From assembly GCF_037977385.1 (NCBI RefSeq), contig NZ_CP150277.1:682001-746000 (forward strand): a stretch of DNA of 64,000 nucleotides, read 5' to 3'. This stretch comes from Terribacillus sp. FSL K6-0262 (GTDB lineage: Bacteria > Bacillota > Bacilli > Bacillales > Amphibacillaceae). The notes under the pieces are model-generated. The model was not told where the DNA came from, did not search any database, and was given only the letters and a program-made list of their open reading frames with translations. Shown in pieces: positions 1 through 8,237 of the stretch (positions are counted from its first letter, which is position 1; each line of letters opens with the position of its first letter). Made by a program: the position numbers and the translations under genes.

Positions 1-1080
1 TTGAGTCAGTTCGAGTGACAGATTTTTGATGACCCTTCCCTGCTGCTCATAACCGAAGCTCACATCATCCATCGTCAGCTGCACATTTTCCAATGAGCCC
101 TCATAGGACTCAGGCTCAGCAGCTGTTTCCTGATCCGCTTCCAGCTTGGTGACGCGGTTCAGGGATTCTTCATAGCGAGGATACTTCTCCACCGCATTGG
201 AAACTGGCAGAATCGCCTCTGACAGCGGTATGACGACAAGGACGAATGCAGCAATGAATACACCCGCAATCCTTCCATCCGCAAAAAGGCTGGCGCCGAA
301 AGCCAGCATCGTGACAAGCATGGCAGCAACGATCACCTGCCCGATGAATTCACGGTAATAAGACCAGTTCTTCGACCGTTTATCAAGCATATCCTGTGTA
401 CCCTGACGCTTATAGAACCGGCTGAAGAATTGCTTCTTCTGACCGCTCAGCAGCCAATCATGGATACCGAGGAAACCATCCGTCACATATTGATAGAGCT
501 CATCCTTATCCTTCTTGTATGCCTGGTTCACCGCACGCATATGCAAAAGGGAGAAAATCGGCATCACGACAACCAATACAAAGAAATATATCGCCATTAG
601 CACTGCAAAGCCAGGACTGAAAAACCCGAGTGCACAGATACTGATGACATACAGGAGGACGGCAGATGCAGTCGGAAGAACCGTGCGTAAATAAAGATCC
701 TGCAGACTTTCGATATCCTCGGCCAAAATGCCGAGCACTTCGCCTGTTTTCAACGACTTACTCGTCGCTGCTTTCGGCTCGACCAGATGATACAGACGCG
801 TCCGCATCTTCGCCAGCACACGGAGGATGAAATCATGACTGACCAATCGTTCGGAATAGCGGAATACCGATCGTCCGAGCCCGAATGCCCGGACAAGGAC
901 AATCGGCACATACACGAGCAGGATATTCTCCGGCCGAAGCGATGATTTTGAAATCAGATAGCCAGATGTGAACATCAGCGCCGCAGCTGATCCCACAGTC
1001 AGCATACTGAGCAGCAGAATGGTCAGCATACGATATTTATAACGTTTGACATATGGCATGATCCAGTCACGATGCTTCAT
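1..1080 (-). CDS. cydC: CydC, heterodimeric ABC exporter subunit (partial, 3' end outside window)
   Basis: The first 360 codons of the second subunit of the CydDC exporter, which in other bacteria exports cysteine/glutathione and is needed to assemble cytochrome bd. The visible part is the six-helix transmembrane domain followed by the beginning of the nucleotide-binding domain (VQLTMDDVSFGYE). The Walker motifs lie beyond the left edge. The ATG at 1078-1080 overlaps the end of cydD by 14 bp, so the two are translationally coupled in one cydABDC operon. It is open to base 1, so truncation is by the window only. Confidence 0.9.
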   Translation of the reverse strand, partial: MKHRDWIMPYVKRYKYRMLTILLLSMLTVGSAAALMFTSGYLISKSSLRPENILLVYVPIVLVRAFGLGRSVFRYSERLVSHDFILRVLAKMRTRLYHLVEPKAATSKSLKTGEVLGILAEDIESLQDLYLRTVLPTASAVLLYVISICALGFFSPGFAVLMAIYFFVLVVVMPIFSLLHMRAVNQAYKKDKDELYQYVTDGFLGIHDWLLSGQKKQFFSRFYKRQGTQDMLDKRSKNWSYYREFIGQVIVAAMLVTMLAFGASLFADGRIAGVFIAAFVLVVIPLSEAILPVSNAVEKYPRYEESLNRVTKLEADQETAAEPESYEGSLENVQLTMDDVSFGYEQQGRVIKNLSLELTQ

Positions 1081-2788
1081 GATTATCCCCCATTTGTGCT
1101 TGCAGCAAACGGACATATAAGCCGCGGTTTGCCATCAATTGTTCATGTGTGCCGCTCTCAGCTATTCTGCCGTTTTCCATGACGACGATCACATCCATTT
1201 CCTGCATCCAATGCAATCGATGCGATGCGAAGAACAACAATTTATCCGAAGCGAGCTCCTTGATTACTTCCTTCAATTCATATTCCGTTTCGATATCAAG
1301 CTGCGCTGTCGGTTCATCCAAGAGGACGATGGGGCGGTCACTCAAAAATGCCCTGGCCAGCACAACACGCTGTGCCTGCCCGCCGCTCAAGGAGCGGGCT
1401 CCTTCACCAATCAAGGTATCGGAACCTTCAGGCAGCTTATCTACTACATCACGCAGCCCGGCATGATCAATCGCTTTTTCCACTTGGTCGTCCGAAGCCT
1501 CCGGCGCATAGAATCGCACATTATCCTTGATGCTTCCTTGGAAGATGAATGGATGCTGCGGGATGTAGGCCGTTTGTTTCTGCCACGTATCGGCGGTGAA
1601 ATCCACAGGCTTTCCATCCAGCTCCATCCGACCGGCTGCAGGATCGATAAAACCACTGAGCAAATCAATGAAAGTCGATTTTCCTGCACCGCTCGCTCCA
1701 ATCAATCCGATTTTCTGATTTCCCTTGATCCTTAACATGATGTCTGACAGAGCAGGACGATCATTGTCATACATAACCGTCACATCCTGTAAGGCAAGTT
1801 CACTGTTTTCTTTCCAAATACCTGCTTCTTTCCCTTGGTGCTTTTCATCGGCCAGCTTGATGACAGAAAGCATTTGATCGCCAGCATCCTTGCCATCGAG
1901 CGTTGCATGATAATCATTCCCCACCTCGCGAATCGGCAGGAAATACTCTGGCGCCAGCAGTAAAATCATCAATGCCGGTTCGAGCAGGAGCGTCCCATCG
2001 ATCAATCGAAGCCCCAATGTCACCGCAACGAAAGCAATTGCCAGCTGTGTGAATAGATCCAGTGCAAACGTGGAAAGGAACGCGATCCGCAATGTACCCA
2101 AGGTGGATTTGCGATACTGCCCGCTCACCTTCTCGATCGTCTCCCCATGCGCCTTGCTCCGCCCGAGGAATTTCAATGTTTCCAATCCTCGCAGTGAATC
2201 CACGAAGTGATTGGATAGCATACGATATGCCTTCCACTGACTGTCCATCTTCTTCTGGGCAGCCAAGCCGAGCAGGATCATGAAAGCAATCAAAATAGGA
2301 ATGGTGACCAGCAGGATGATCGCTGAAATGTCATCGTGCATCCAAATATAAATCAATACAAGCCATGGCGTGATCATATTGGACACAAGCTTTGGCAGGA
2401 ACAGCTCCAGATAATCGCGCAATTTTCCTGCTCCCTCCAACAAGAAAGTGACCAGATTCCCGGTACCTTCCTGTCTTGTATAGCGGGGTCCAAGTTTGAA
2501 TACACTCTCCAGGAATGCCTTTCGCATATCCTCGACAGTTGCCTCTGCAAAGCGGAAACACACTTTCTTGATGATCAGCTGCAATAGCTGTCTAGCAAGA
2601 AAGGCTGCTATAAAGCAGCCTATAAGTGGGATTTGAGATTGAAAACTTTCACCATGGAATAGGTGCGTAATGGTCTCCGCAAGCCATTTCGCCTGAAAGA
2701 TAATGGCCACAGCTTGCGCAAGCGTCAATGCGGAGAGCCCTAGCAGCACCGTTTTTATTCCTTTATAAGCCATTAAATTTCTGCCCAT
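1067..2788 (-). CDS. cydD: CydD, ABC exporter subunit for cytochrome bd assembly
   Basis: A 573-residue ABC exporter half: an N-terminal six-helix domain (about residues 15-310) and a C-terminal ATPase. Walker A GASGAGKST, signature LSGGQAQR, Walker B IVLLDEPTAQLD and switch histidine ASHRLH are all present. It pairs with CydC for reductant export to the outside of the membrane, needed for heme insertion into the bd oxidase. The start ATG shares a base with the cydB stop (TAATG), and a GGAG sits about 13 bases upstream. An internal Met at residue 6 has no ribosome binding site. The position directly after cydAB makes the assignment secure. Confidence 0.95.
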   Translation of the reverse strand: MGRNLMAYKGIKTVLLGLSALTLAQAVAIIFQAKWLAETITHLFHGESFQSQIPLIGCFIAAFLARQLLQLIIKKVCFRFAEATVEDMRKAFLESVFKLGPRYTRQEGTGNLVTFLLEGAGKLRDYLELFLPKLVSNMITPWLVLIYIWMHDDISAIILLVTIPILIAFMILLGLAAQKKMDSQWKAYRMLSNHFVDSLRGLETLKFLGRSKAHGETIEKVSGQYRKSTLGTLRIAFLSTFALDLFTQLAIAFVAVTLGLRLIDGTLLLEPALMILLLAPEYFLPIREVGNDYHATLDGKDAGDQMLSVIKLADEKHQGKEAGIWKENSELALQDVTVMYDNDRPALSDIMLRIKGNQKIGLIGASGAGKSTFIDLLSGFIDPAAGRMELDGKPVDFTADTWQKQTAYIPQHPFIFQGSIKDNVRFYAPEASDDQVEKAIDHAGLRDVVDKLPEGSDTLIGEGARSLSGGQAQRVVLARAFLSDRPIVLLDEPTAQLDIETEYELKEVIKELASDKLLFFASHRLHWMQEMDVIVVMENGRIAESGTHEQLMANRGLYVRLLQAQMGDNHEAS

Positions 2789-3804
2789 TAGTATTCCATA
2801 TGCTCCTTATGATCCACTCGTTTACGGAAAACGTAGTAGCTCCAGATTTGATAGCCTAATACGAATGGCAGCAATGCCAAACTGATATAGGTTATGACTT
2901 TCAAAGAGTAATCTCCTGAAGACGCTGATTGCACCGTCAAACTATATGCTTCACTGATGGAACTAATCATTACCCGTGGGAACAGACCGATAAACACGGA
3001 AGCGATCAGCAGGATCATGATCAAGCCTGACATCAAAAATGCCCAGCCATCTCGTTTGCGTGTGATGAAATAACCCGATGCGATGTAAACGAGAACACCG
3101 ACCATGAATAGATACTCCAAAATATTGCCATGGACACTGAACATGTCCGTTTTGAAGAATGTCATACCAAGGAATGCCACCAGTAAAATCGCGTTGATGG
3201 GCAGCAAGCTCTTCGCTGCTTTGCGGCAGCGTTCACGCAATGTGTCCATCAACCGTAGTGTACCGAAGATAAGGCCATGCCATGCACAAAGCATGGTGAG
3301 TGTCACACCGCCAAGAACGGTATAAAAGTTGATGACATCGGATACTCCGGCATGCATTGTCATATTTTCGTCAATCGGCACTCCTTGAATCAAGGCTGTG
3401 AACATGATGCCGAAAGTAAGCGGCGGGATGATGCTGCCAAACAGAATCACCCAGTCCCATGTTTTTCGCCAAGTCGGATGCTCCGCTTTGCCGCGGAACT
3501 CGAACGCAACACCGCGCCCGATCAATCCGAAGAGAATGAACGCGAAACAGAGATAAAATCCGCTCAGCATGGATGCATACCAATTTGGGAATGCAGCGAA
3601 CATCGCACCGATCGCTGTGATCAGCCATACTTCATTGGCATCCCAGTATGGACCGATTGAATTGATGAACGCGCGTCTTTCCAAATCATTTTTGGCTACA
3701 AACTTACTTGCCATTCCGACTCCGAAGTCGAAGCCTTCCAGGAAGAAGAAGCCAACGAACAAGACAGCAACGAGAATGAACCAGAATTCATTAAGAGAAA
3801 GCAT
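2788..3804 (-). CDS. cydB: Cytochrome bd ubiquinol/menaquinol oxidase subunit II
   Basis: Subunit II (338 residues) of the high-affinity terminal oxidase, a membrane protein with about eight to nine helices. It begins MLSLNEFWFILVAVLFVG, typical for CydB, and has the conserved FFFLEGFDFGVG segment near the N terminus. The start at 3804 was chosen because GAAGGAGGG lies just upstream. A longer reading frame would add 26 basic residues that are really the end of cydA in another frame. It overlaps the 3' end of cydA by 14 bp. It works with CydA to reduce oxygen at low oxygen tension. Confidence 0.95.
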   Translation of the reverse strand: MLSLNEFWFILVAVLFVGFFFLEGFDFGVGMASKFVAKNDLERRAFINSIGPYWDANEVWLITAIGAMFAAFPNWYASMLSGFYLCFAFILFGLIGRGVAFEFRGKAEHPTWRKTWDWVILFGSIIPPLTFGIMFTALIQGVPIDENMTMHAGVSDVINFYTVLGGVTLTMLCAWHGLIFGTLRLMDTLRERCRKAAKSLLPINAILLVAFLGMTFFKTDMFSVHGNILEYLFMVGVLVYIASGYFITRKRDGWAFLMSGLIMILLIASVFIGLFPRVMISSISEAYSLTVQSASSGDYSLKVITYISLALLPFVLGYQIWSYYVFRKRVDHKEHMEY

Positions 3805-5191
3805 GTTGACCCTCCTTCGTGAACGGATCTGCAATCGGGTCTGTCTTCTCGATATCGTGGTCCGGCCCTTTCTTGATTTCACGGACGAACAAAGTGATCA
3901 TGACCGCAAACAAGATCAGATACAAAACAGAGAAAGTGATGAGGGAGAATAATACTTCTCCTGCAGTCACCCCTGCGCTGACTGCATCCTCTGTTTTCAT
4001 ATAACCGAATACAACCCATGGCTGACGACCAATTTCCGTCATGATCCAGCCTGCCGAACTTCCGATGAATGGGAAGCTGATGGCTATGATCATCAAACGC
4101 AGATACCATTTACTATTGATAAGTTTTTTACGTGCATACAAGTACGCTCCCCAGATGGTAAGGGCAGCTATTGCACCGCCAAGTACAGACATGACACGGA
4201 AACTCCAGAATGTCGTTTTGACCGGCGGCATGTAATTGCCAGGTCCATATAGATCTTCATAACGTTCCTGAAGTGTATTCATACCTTCGACCGAACCTTT
4301 GAATTCCCCATAAGATAAGAAACTCAACAGGTACGGAATTTTTAGCTCGCCCGAATTTTCTTTCGCTTCTGTATCGATATTGGCGAAAACAGTCCATGGA
4401 GCCGGATCGGCACTGTCTTCCCAAAGGCCTTCACTGGCAGCCATTTTCATCGGCTGTGTTTCCACAAGATATAGTGCCTGTTCGTGCCCGGACAGCGCAA
4501 TACCGATACCGCTGATCAAACCGACGATGATCGCCACTTTAAAGGAACCTTTATAGAATTCCACATGCTTCTTACGCAGGAATGCGATGGCACTTATACC
4601 GGTGATGAACAAGGCTCCGGTTGCAAATGATCCCAAGATAGTATGCGGGAATTCAACCCAAAGCTGGCCATTTGTCAGGATTGCCAAGAAATCATTCATT
4701 TCCAATCTGCCATTTTGCAGTACTTCCCCTACTGGATGCTGCATGAATGAGTTGGCTGACAGGATGAAGAATGCGGAGAAAATCGTACCTAAGGAAACAA
4801 GCCAAATACATAGGGCATGCACCCATTTCGGCAGACGATCCCAGCCGAAAATCCACAAACCAAGGAAGGTGGATTCCATGAAGAATGCCAATAATGCTTC
4901 TATTGCAAGCGGTGCACCGAAGACATCCCCTACGAAACGGGAATATTCCGACCAGTTCATTCCAAATTGGAATTCCTGCAGTATACCGGTCACGACACCG
5001 ACTGCAAAGTTGATCAGGAATAAATGTCCCCAGAACTTCGCCATTTTTTTGTACTTATCATCTTTTTTGACAACGTACAGAGTTTCCATGATTGCTATGA
5101 TGAATGCCAATCCTATACTCAATGGAACGAATAGGAAATGGAACAATGTCGTTGATGCAAACTGGATTCGCGAAAGCTCTACAACATCCAT
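3791..5191 (-). CDS. cydA: Cytochrome bd oxidase subunit I
   Basis: Subunit I (466 residues) carries hemes b558, b595 and d. Visible landmarks are the N-terminal heme-ligand region SRIQFASTTLFHFLFVP (His18), the second helix group with FPHTILGSFATG, and the strictly conserved GRQPW motif (TEIGRQPWVVFGYMKT), which also holds the axial Met. The quinol loop is of the short type found in Firmicutes. I prefer the ATG at 5191, preceded by AAAGAAGGCGG. An in-frame ATG eight codons upstream has no good ribosome binding site. It is the first gene of cydABDC, with candidate redox operators directly upstream. Confidence 0.96.
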   Translation of the reverse strand: MDVVELSRIQFASTTLFHFLFVPLSIGLAFIIAIMETLYVVKKDDKYKKMAKFWGHLFLINFAVGVVTGILQEFQFGMNWSEYSRFVGDVFGAPLAIEALLAFFMESTFLGLWIFGWDRLPKWVHALCIWLVSLGTIFSAFFILSANSFMQHPVGEVLQNGRLEMNDFLAILTNGQLWVEFPHTILGSFATGALFITGISAIAFLRKKHVEFYKGSFKVAIIVGLISGIGIALSGHEQALYLVETQPMKMAASEGLWEDSADPAPWTVFANIDTEAKENSGELKIPYLLSFLSYGEFKGSVEGMNTLQERYEDLYGPGNYMPPVKTTFWSFRVMSVLGGAIAALTIWGAYLYARKKLINSKWYLRLMIIAISFPFIGSSAGWIMTEIGRQPWVVFGYMKTEDAVSAGVTAGEVLFSLITFSVLYLILFAVMITLFVREIKKGPDHDIEKTDPIADPFTKEGQHAFS

Positions 5192-5224
5192 TTTGCCGCC
5201 TTCTTTCTTTGTCATATTTTATCG

Positions 5225-5330
5225 GAAACTATGTGAAATTAGTCACATTGTCCTGTTACGTTTAGTATACTCCCCTATTCCTATTTGTGATTGTGAAATA
5301 TTGAACAAATTGTGGCGTAATCGTCACAGC
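5225..5330 (-). promoter_or_regulatory. cyd operon promoter with three TGTG/CACA dyads (Rex- or Fnr-like)
   Basis: Three dyads stand upstream of cydA: ATGTGAAATTAGTCACAT (5231-5248), TTGTGAAATATTGAACAA (5291-5308) and TGTGGCGTAATCGTCACA (5311-5328). A likely -10 (TATACT, minus strand) is at 5264-5269 with a poor -35. The inferred start near 5257 puts the middle dyad at about -42 and the proximal one at about +17. In B. subtilis the cyd operon is repressed by Rex, whose site resembles TTGTGAA-N-TTCACAA. The N6-spaced TGTGA/TCACA form also fits Fnr/CRP-type sites. Which protein binds is inference. Confidence 0.65.
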
Positions 5331-5341
5331 TTTGTTAACAA

Positions 5342-5370
5342 ATAAAAAAATCCCTTTGGAAAGGGATTTT
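5342..5370 (-). terminator. Intrinsic terminator after the nucleotidyltransferase-like gene
   Basis: AAATCCCTTT and AAAGGGATTT form a tight hairpin followed on the minus strand by a run of T. It ends the 6.6-5.4 kb minus-strand group and separates it from cydA. Confidence 0.8.
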
Positions 5371-5401
5371 CTAGTAGTTCATATAAAATGATCGTAGGTA
5401 A

Positions 5402-5995
5402 TTAATTCCTTGATGCATCCGCTAATAAACGGCTGATCGCGAAGTTTGCAGCTTCTGGCAAACCAAGCGTGAGAGCCTGCTTTAAGTATGAAGGATCTGC
5501 AAGGCCATTGCTATGAAAATAGTCTTCCATCAAAGCTCGCTTTTTTTCCTTGCCTGGCAATAGCCAATACATCACATACCAAGCTTCCATACTGCCCAGC
5601 GGCAGCAAGCCATCCTTTGTTTGTTCCTTGATGGCAGTGAATGGCATTTGGATGACATTGGTTTCATATAGAATTGCAAAGTCAGTCATCAAATCCACCT
5701 GCAAACCATCCGACATCCCGAAGGTTATGCAAGCTCTTGTTAAAAAGATACCTTGGGCAGGTTTATCTTCATATGTGACAGCACTTGCCTGAAGCACTTC
5801 CTTCGCGCAAGCAAAGCACTCTCTTTCAACTAGTATATCGACATCATTCGGGCATACAGGCAGTCCTTTCAGATACAGGAGGAGCGAACCGCCGATAGCA
5901 TAGGAGATACCGCGGGCTTCCAGTAATTCCAAAACTGGTTTGAAATGCAATGCATCGTCTTCCTTCCAGTGTATTATAAGTCTTTGATATACCAA
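5402..5995 (-). CDS. Putative minimal nucleotidyltransferase-fold protein
   Basis: 197 residues. The segment IGGSLLLYL followed about 13 residues later by NDVDILV matches the GGS...DxD layout of the nucleotidyltransferase fold, in the group of small proteins related to aminoglycoside nucleotidyltransferases and AbiEii-like domains. The substrate is unknown. The reading frame overlaps the end of the upstream acetyltransferase by 22 bp, suggesting coupling. A TTG 16 codons in (about 5947), preceded by GGAAGG, is a serious alternative start and would remove the overlap. Three genes here (DUF4177, acetyltransferase, this one) are close together on the minus strand. Confidence 0.6.
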   Translation of the reverse strand: MVYQRLIIHWKEDDALHFKPVLELLEARGISYAIGGSLLLYLKGLPVCPNDVDILVERECFACAKEVLQASAVTYEDKPAQGIFLTRACITFGMSDGLQVDLMTDFAILYETNVIQMPFTAIKEQTKDGLLPLGSMEAWYVMYWLLPGKEKKRALMEDYFHSNGLADPSYLKQALTLGLPEAANFAISRLLADASRN

Positions 5996-6444
5996 ACATC
6001 ACATGCGTAATGCTCCGTTTCACTTAATGGCTTGTCCATACGCCGAAATCCATTCTTCAGATAAAAGCGGTTTGCAGCGGCCATACTGCTTAACGTTTCA
6101 AGATAACAGCGACGATAATGCCGGCGGGCAAAGGTAAGGGCTGTCTGCAATAAATCATGGGCTATACCTGTTCCGCGCGTATCTTTGGCCGCATACATCT
6201 TTTGAAGCTCACAAACTTCCGGATGTCCGGGAATGGGCCCGATTCCGCAGCCCGCAACGATCTTACCTTCCTGCTCCACCACCCAATATCTCGAGCCTGG
6301 CTTCTGATACAGGGAATGGAAACGGCCAAGATCAGGATCACTCCAGGCTGTTCCTGGCTTATCGGCTCCGAATTCTTTCAAGCAAGTCCGAATCAGCTGC
6401 TCGACTGGCTGATTATCTCTCTCAGCTATTTCTCTGATGTTCAT
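5974..6444 (-). CDS. GNAT family N-acetyltransferase
   Basis: 156 residues with the GNAT fold: N-terminal MNIREIAERDNQPVEQLI, the beta-strand WVVEQEGKIVAGCGIGPI, and the acetyl-CoA pyrophosphate loop DTRGTGIAHDLLQTAL in motif A, ending FYLKNGFRRMDKPL. It transfers an acetyl group from acetyl-CoA to an unknown amine. The start is supported by AAGGGGTGG upstream. It sits between a DUF4177 protein and a nucleotidyltransferase-like protein, which gives no substrate clue. Confidence 0.85.
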   Translation of the reverse strand: MNIREIAERDNQPVEQLIRTCLKEFGADKPGTAWSDPDLGRFHSLYQKPGSRYWVVEQEGKIVAGCGIGPIPGHPEVCELQKMYAAKDTRGTGIAHDLLQTALTFARRHYRRCYLETLSSMAAANRFYLKNGFRRMDKPLSETEHYACDVWYIKDL

Positions 6445-6455
6445 CTTTCCACCCC

Positions 6456-6638
6456 TTAAGCTTCCCTTTCAAAGATCAGTTCGATGCTGAGTGCCATCCC
6501 ATCATAACCCGGAATTGGGTTCATGCTATGTAAACGCCAGCCATCCCGGGCATATTCTTGGACAACTTTCCGATAATCCTTCTTCATCTTCCCGGTTAAT
6601 GCTTTCATCTCAATTGTTTCAAACGCATATGTCATCAT
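6456..6638 (-). CDS. DUF4177 domain small protein
   Basis: 60 residues, YAFETIEMKALTGKMKKDYRKVV... DGWRLHSMNP... ELIFERE. This is the pattern of DUF4177 proteins: an aromatic-rich N-terminal strand, a central EYARDGWRL helix-turn, and a terminal ELIFER strand. The family is common in Bacillaceae and has no known function. GGGGGAAC upstream serves as ribosome binding site. It is the first gene of a three-gene group ending at the terminator near 5350. Confidence 0.75.
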   Translation of the reverse strand: MMTYAFETIEMKALTGKMKKDYRKVVQEYARDGWRLHSMNPIPGYDGMALSIELIFEREA

Positions 6639-6687
6639 ATCTGTTCCCCCTTTTCCTCTATTACGGTTTAGTCTGCCAAAAAGTTTC

Positions 6688-6913
6688 CTACAGCCTCTTC
6701 ACCAAATAGGATTGGGTACAGCCGATTGGGTGATCCTCCACCTTACCGAACACTATATAGCCATGCTTCTGATAGAATCCCAAGCCCATTGATTTCCATG
6801 CCGCATGGACAAGCTCTGCCTCCTCCGTGTACTTCCAGAAGCGGTGTCATCCACGAATACGTACAGAACCATAAAGCAGCTATCCTCATTTTATGAACGA
6901 GCGTTTTCTTCAT
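6688..6913 (-). pseudogene. Degenerate GNAT acetyltransferase remnant
   Basis: An ATG at 6911-6913 with a fair ribosome binding site (AAGGTGGGAATTAA) opens a frame that soon loses homology. About 60 codons further the minus strand encodes GFYQKHGYIVFGKVEDHP and then a C-terminal SYLVKRL stop, typical of the last strand of GNAT proteins. VFVDDTAS, expected just before it, lies in a different frame. At about 75 codons total, it has both frameshift and internal deletion. It is not expected to make a working enzyme. Confidence 0.6.
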
Positions 6914-6950
6914 TTAATTCCCACCTTATTTTACCATCAAAAATGGATAC

Positions 6951-6986
6951 AAAAAAAACCAGACATATCAGTGTGATGTCTGGTTT
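6951..6986 (-). terminator. Intrinsic terminator of the GAF-STAS gene
   Basis: AACCAGACAT / ATGTCTGGTT hairpin followed on the minus strand by eight T. It overlaps the stop codon at 6985. Confidence 0.9.
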
Positions 6987-7851
6987 ACAGTGTCTCCCGC
7001 TTTTCCAAATGGAGACCTATTTTATGGAGCGCACGCTCCAAATTGGCTTCTATGATGATTTCCTTCAATTCCATCTGCAAAGATAGGGCCTTCAGAGCCA
7101 AATCCGGGTGAAAGCCGGTCAAGATCGGTGTCACGCCGGTCAGCTTTAATAAGGTGGCTATCTTCAGTAAGGAATTGCTCACAACATGATCAATCTGCGA
7201 AATACCCGACAAATCTATCACAAGGTAATCAAGATTCATCTCTTGACTTTTTTGCAGAGATAGCTGGATTATTTTCTCAGCTCTCTCTTTATTGATGAAT
7301 CCTATAATCGGAAGCACAGCGACTCCTGACGTAATTGGAACAAATGGCGCTGATAAATTCTGAATCTGCTGATTGGCATTATCAAGCTCCAGTACAAAAG
7401 TCAAAAGTGAAGCCATCGTTTCAAAGAGACGGATATGTTCTTCGGTAAACGGAAAGATATGTGTGTCCAGCCCGCAGATGGTCCCATAAATCTCCCCATT
7501 TTCAAAATAAATGGGGATTCCGATAAAGCTGCCGCCACCTAAACCCTTTACGACATCAAGCGATTGAGATAGTTCACTTTTGGATAAGTCGGGGATGATC
7601 AATATTTCTTTCCCATGATCGACACTCAGCTTGCATAATGTCTCATCAAAAGGCAGTATTTCCCCCTGTTGCAGCAGCTCTTCCTTCTGATTGATGACTG
7701 TGATTATTTCATTTTGGACTTTGTCATTTTTGGCGATGAATAGTGTATTGATCTTCACGAATTCGCTGATGATCTCCAGCACCCCTTGTGCTGCTTCCTC
7801 GAAATTATCAAAAGCCCTGACATTCTTAGCCATCTCTGTAACTGTTTTCAT
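6985..7851 (-). CDS. GAF-STAS protein, RsbR-like stressosome component
   Basis: 288 residues. Residues about 15-155 form a GAF domain (ending IYGTICGLDTHIFPFTEEHIRLFETMASLL). A short linker leads into a C-terminal STAS domain (about 165-280) with the motif YLVIDLSGISQIDHVVSN. GAF or globin/LOV sensor plus STAS is the architecture of RsbR paralogues, which build the cytoplasmic stressosome that controls sigma B. The ligand of the GAF domain cannot be told from sequence. It is monocistronic with its own terminator. A second STAS protein at 10457 has an unrelated sensor, so the region may supply two inputs to one stressosome (inference). Confidence 0.8.
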   Translation of the reverse strand: MKTVTEMAKNVRAFDNFEEAAQGVLEIISEFVKINTLFIAKNDKVQNEIITVINQKEELLQQGEILPFDETLCKLSVDHGKEILIIPDLSKSELSQSLDVVKGLGGGSFIGIPIYFENGEIYGTICGLDTHIFPFTEEHIRLFETMASLLTFVLELDNANQQIQNLSAPFVPITSGVAVLPIIGFINKERAEKIIQLSLQKSQEMNLDYLVIDLSGISQIDHVVSNSLLKIATLLKLTGVTPILTGFHPDLALKALSLQMELKEIIIEANLERALHKIGLHLEKRETL

Positions 7852-7943
7852 TTCCCCGTACCTTTCTTCCTAAACATAATTCGAATGGTATTCCTTTACC
7901 CTAACCAGGTTATGTTATAACATCCTTCCGAAGAAAAGTCAGA

Positions 7944-7975
7944 ATAAAAAAAGCGTGCTGGCACCAGCACGCTTT
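7944..7975 (-). terminator. Intrinsic terminator of the small membrane protein gene
   Basis: AAAGCGTGCTGG CA CCAGCACGCTTT followed on the minus strand by TTTTTTATTC, directly after the stop at 7981. Confidence 0.9.
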
Positions 7976-7980
7976 CCATA

Positions 7981-8121
7981 TCAATTCGCTTTTTTATATG
8001 CTACCGTTTCGGTTTCTGTTCCGTGTGCAAATTGCTGTTCGTCTTTTTTGACCATTTTCATCCAGGCTGTAAAGCAGCCAACAACACAAGCCACTGCGAA
8101 CACAATCAATAGATAAATCAT
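7981..8121 (-). CDS. 46-residue single-pass membrane protein
   Basis: A short gene with ATG at 8121, ribosome binding site GTGAGGTG, a stop at 7981 and its own terminator. The product starts MIYLLIVFAVACVVGCFTAW (one hydrophobic helix with two cysteines), continues with MKMVKKDEQQ and a polar tail ending YKKAN. I recognise no family. A Rex/Fnr-like dyad about 60 bp upstream suggests it is made under low oxygen or high NADH. Small accessory subunits of oxidases (CydX/CydS, CcoQ types) have this shape, but any such role is inference. Confidence 0.65.
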   Translation of the reverse strand: MIYLLIVFAVACVVGCFTAWMKMVKKDEQQFAHGTETETVAYKKAN

Positions 8122-8151
8122 TTGTGCACCTCACATAATCATTTGATTACG

Positions 8152-8204
8152 ATTATGTCACGGATTTGCACAGAGAGAAAGCATTTGTGATTTTATTCAC
8201 AAAT
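8152..8204 (-). promoter_or_regulatory. Rex/Fnr-like operator and -10 element for the small membrane protein
   Basis: A perfect palindrome with 8-bp arms, ATTTGTGA-N6-TCACAAAT, lies at 8183-8204. An extended -10 (TGACATAAT, minus strand) is at 8152-8160 with a weak -35. The dyad centre is about -48 from the inferred start. The arms match those of the cydA dyads at 5231 and 5291. Confidence 0.6.
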
Positions 8205-8237
8205 CTTACAAATTTAGCGGTCACATTCCTGTCACAA

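Noticed and set aside
1139..1735. 198-codon frame opposite cydD
   Set aside because: Lies entirely antisense to the cydD ATPase domain. The coding evidence is all on the minus strand.
4587..5345. 252-codon plus-strand frame across cydA and its promoter
   Set aside because: Antisense to cydA and reads through the operator region, so it is chance openness.
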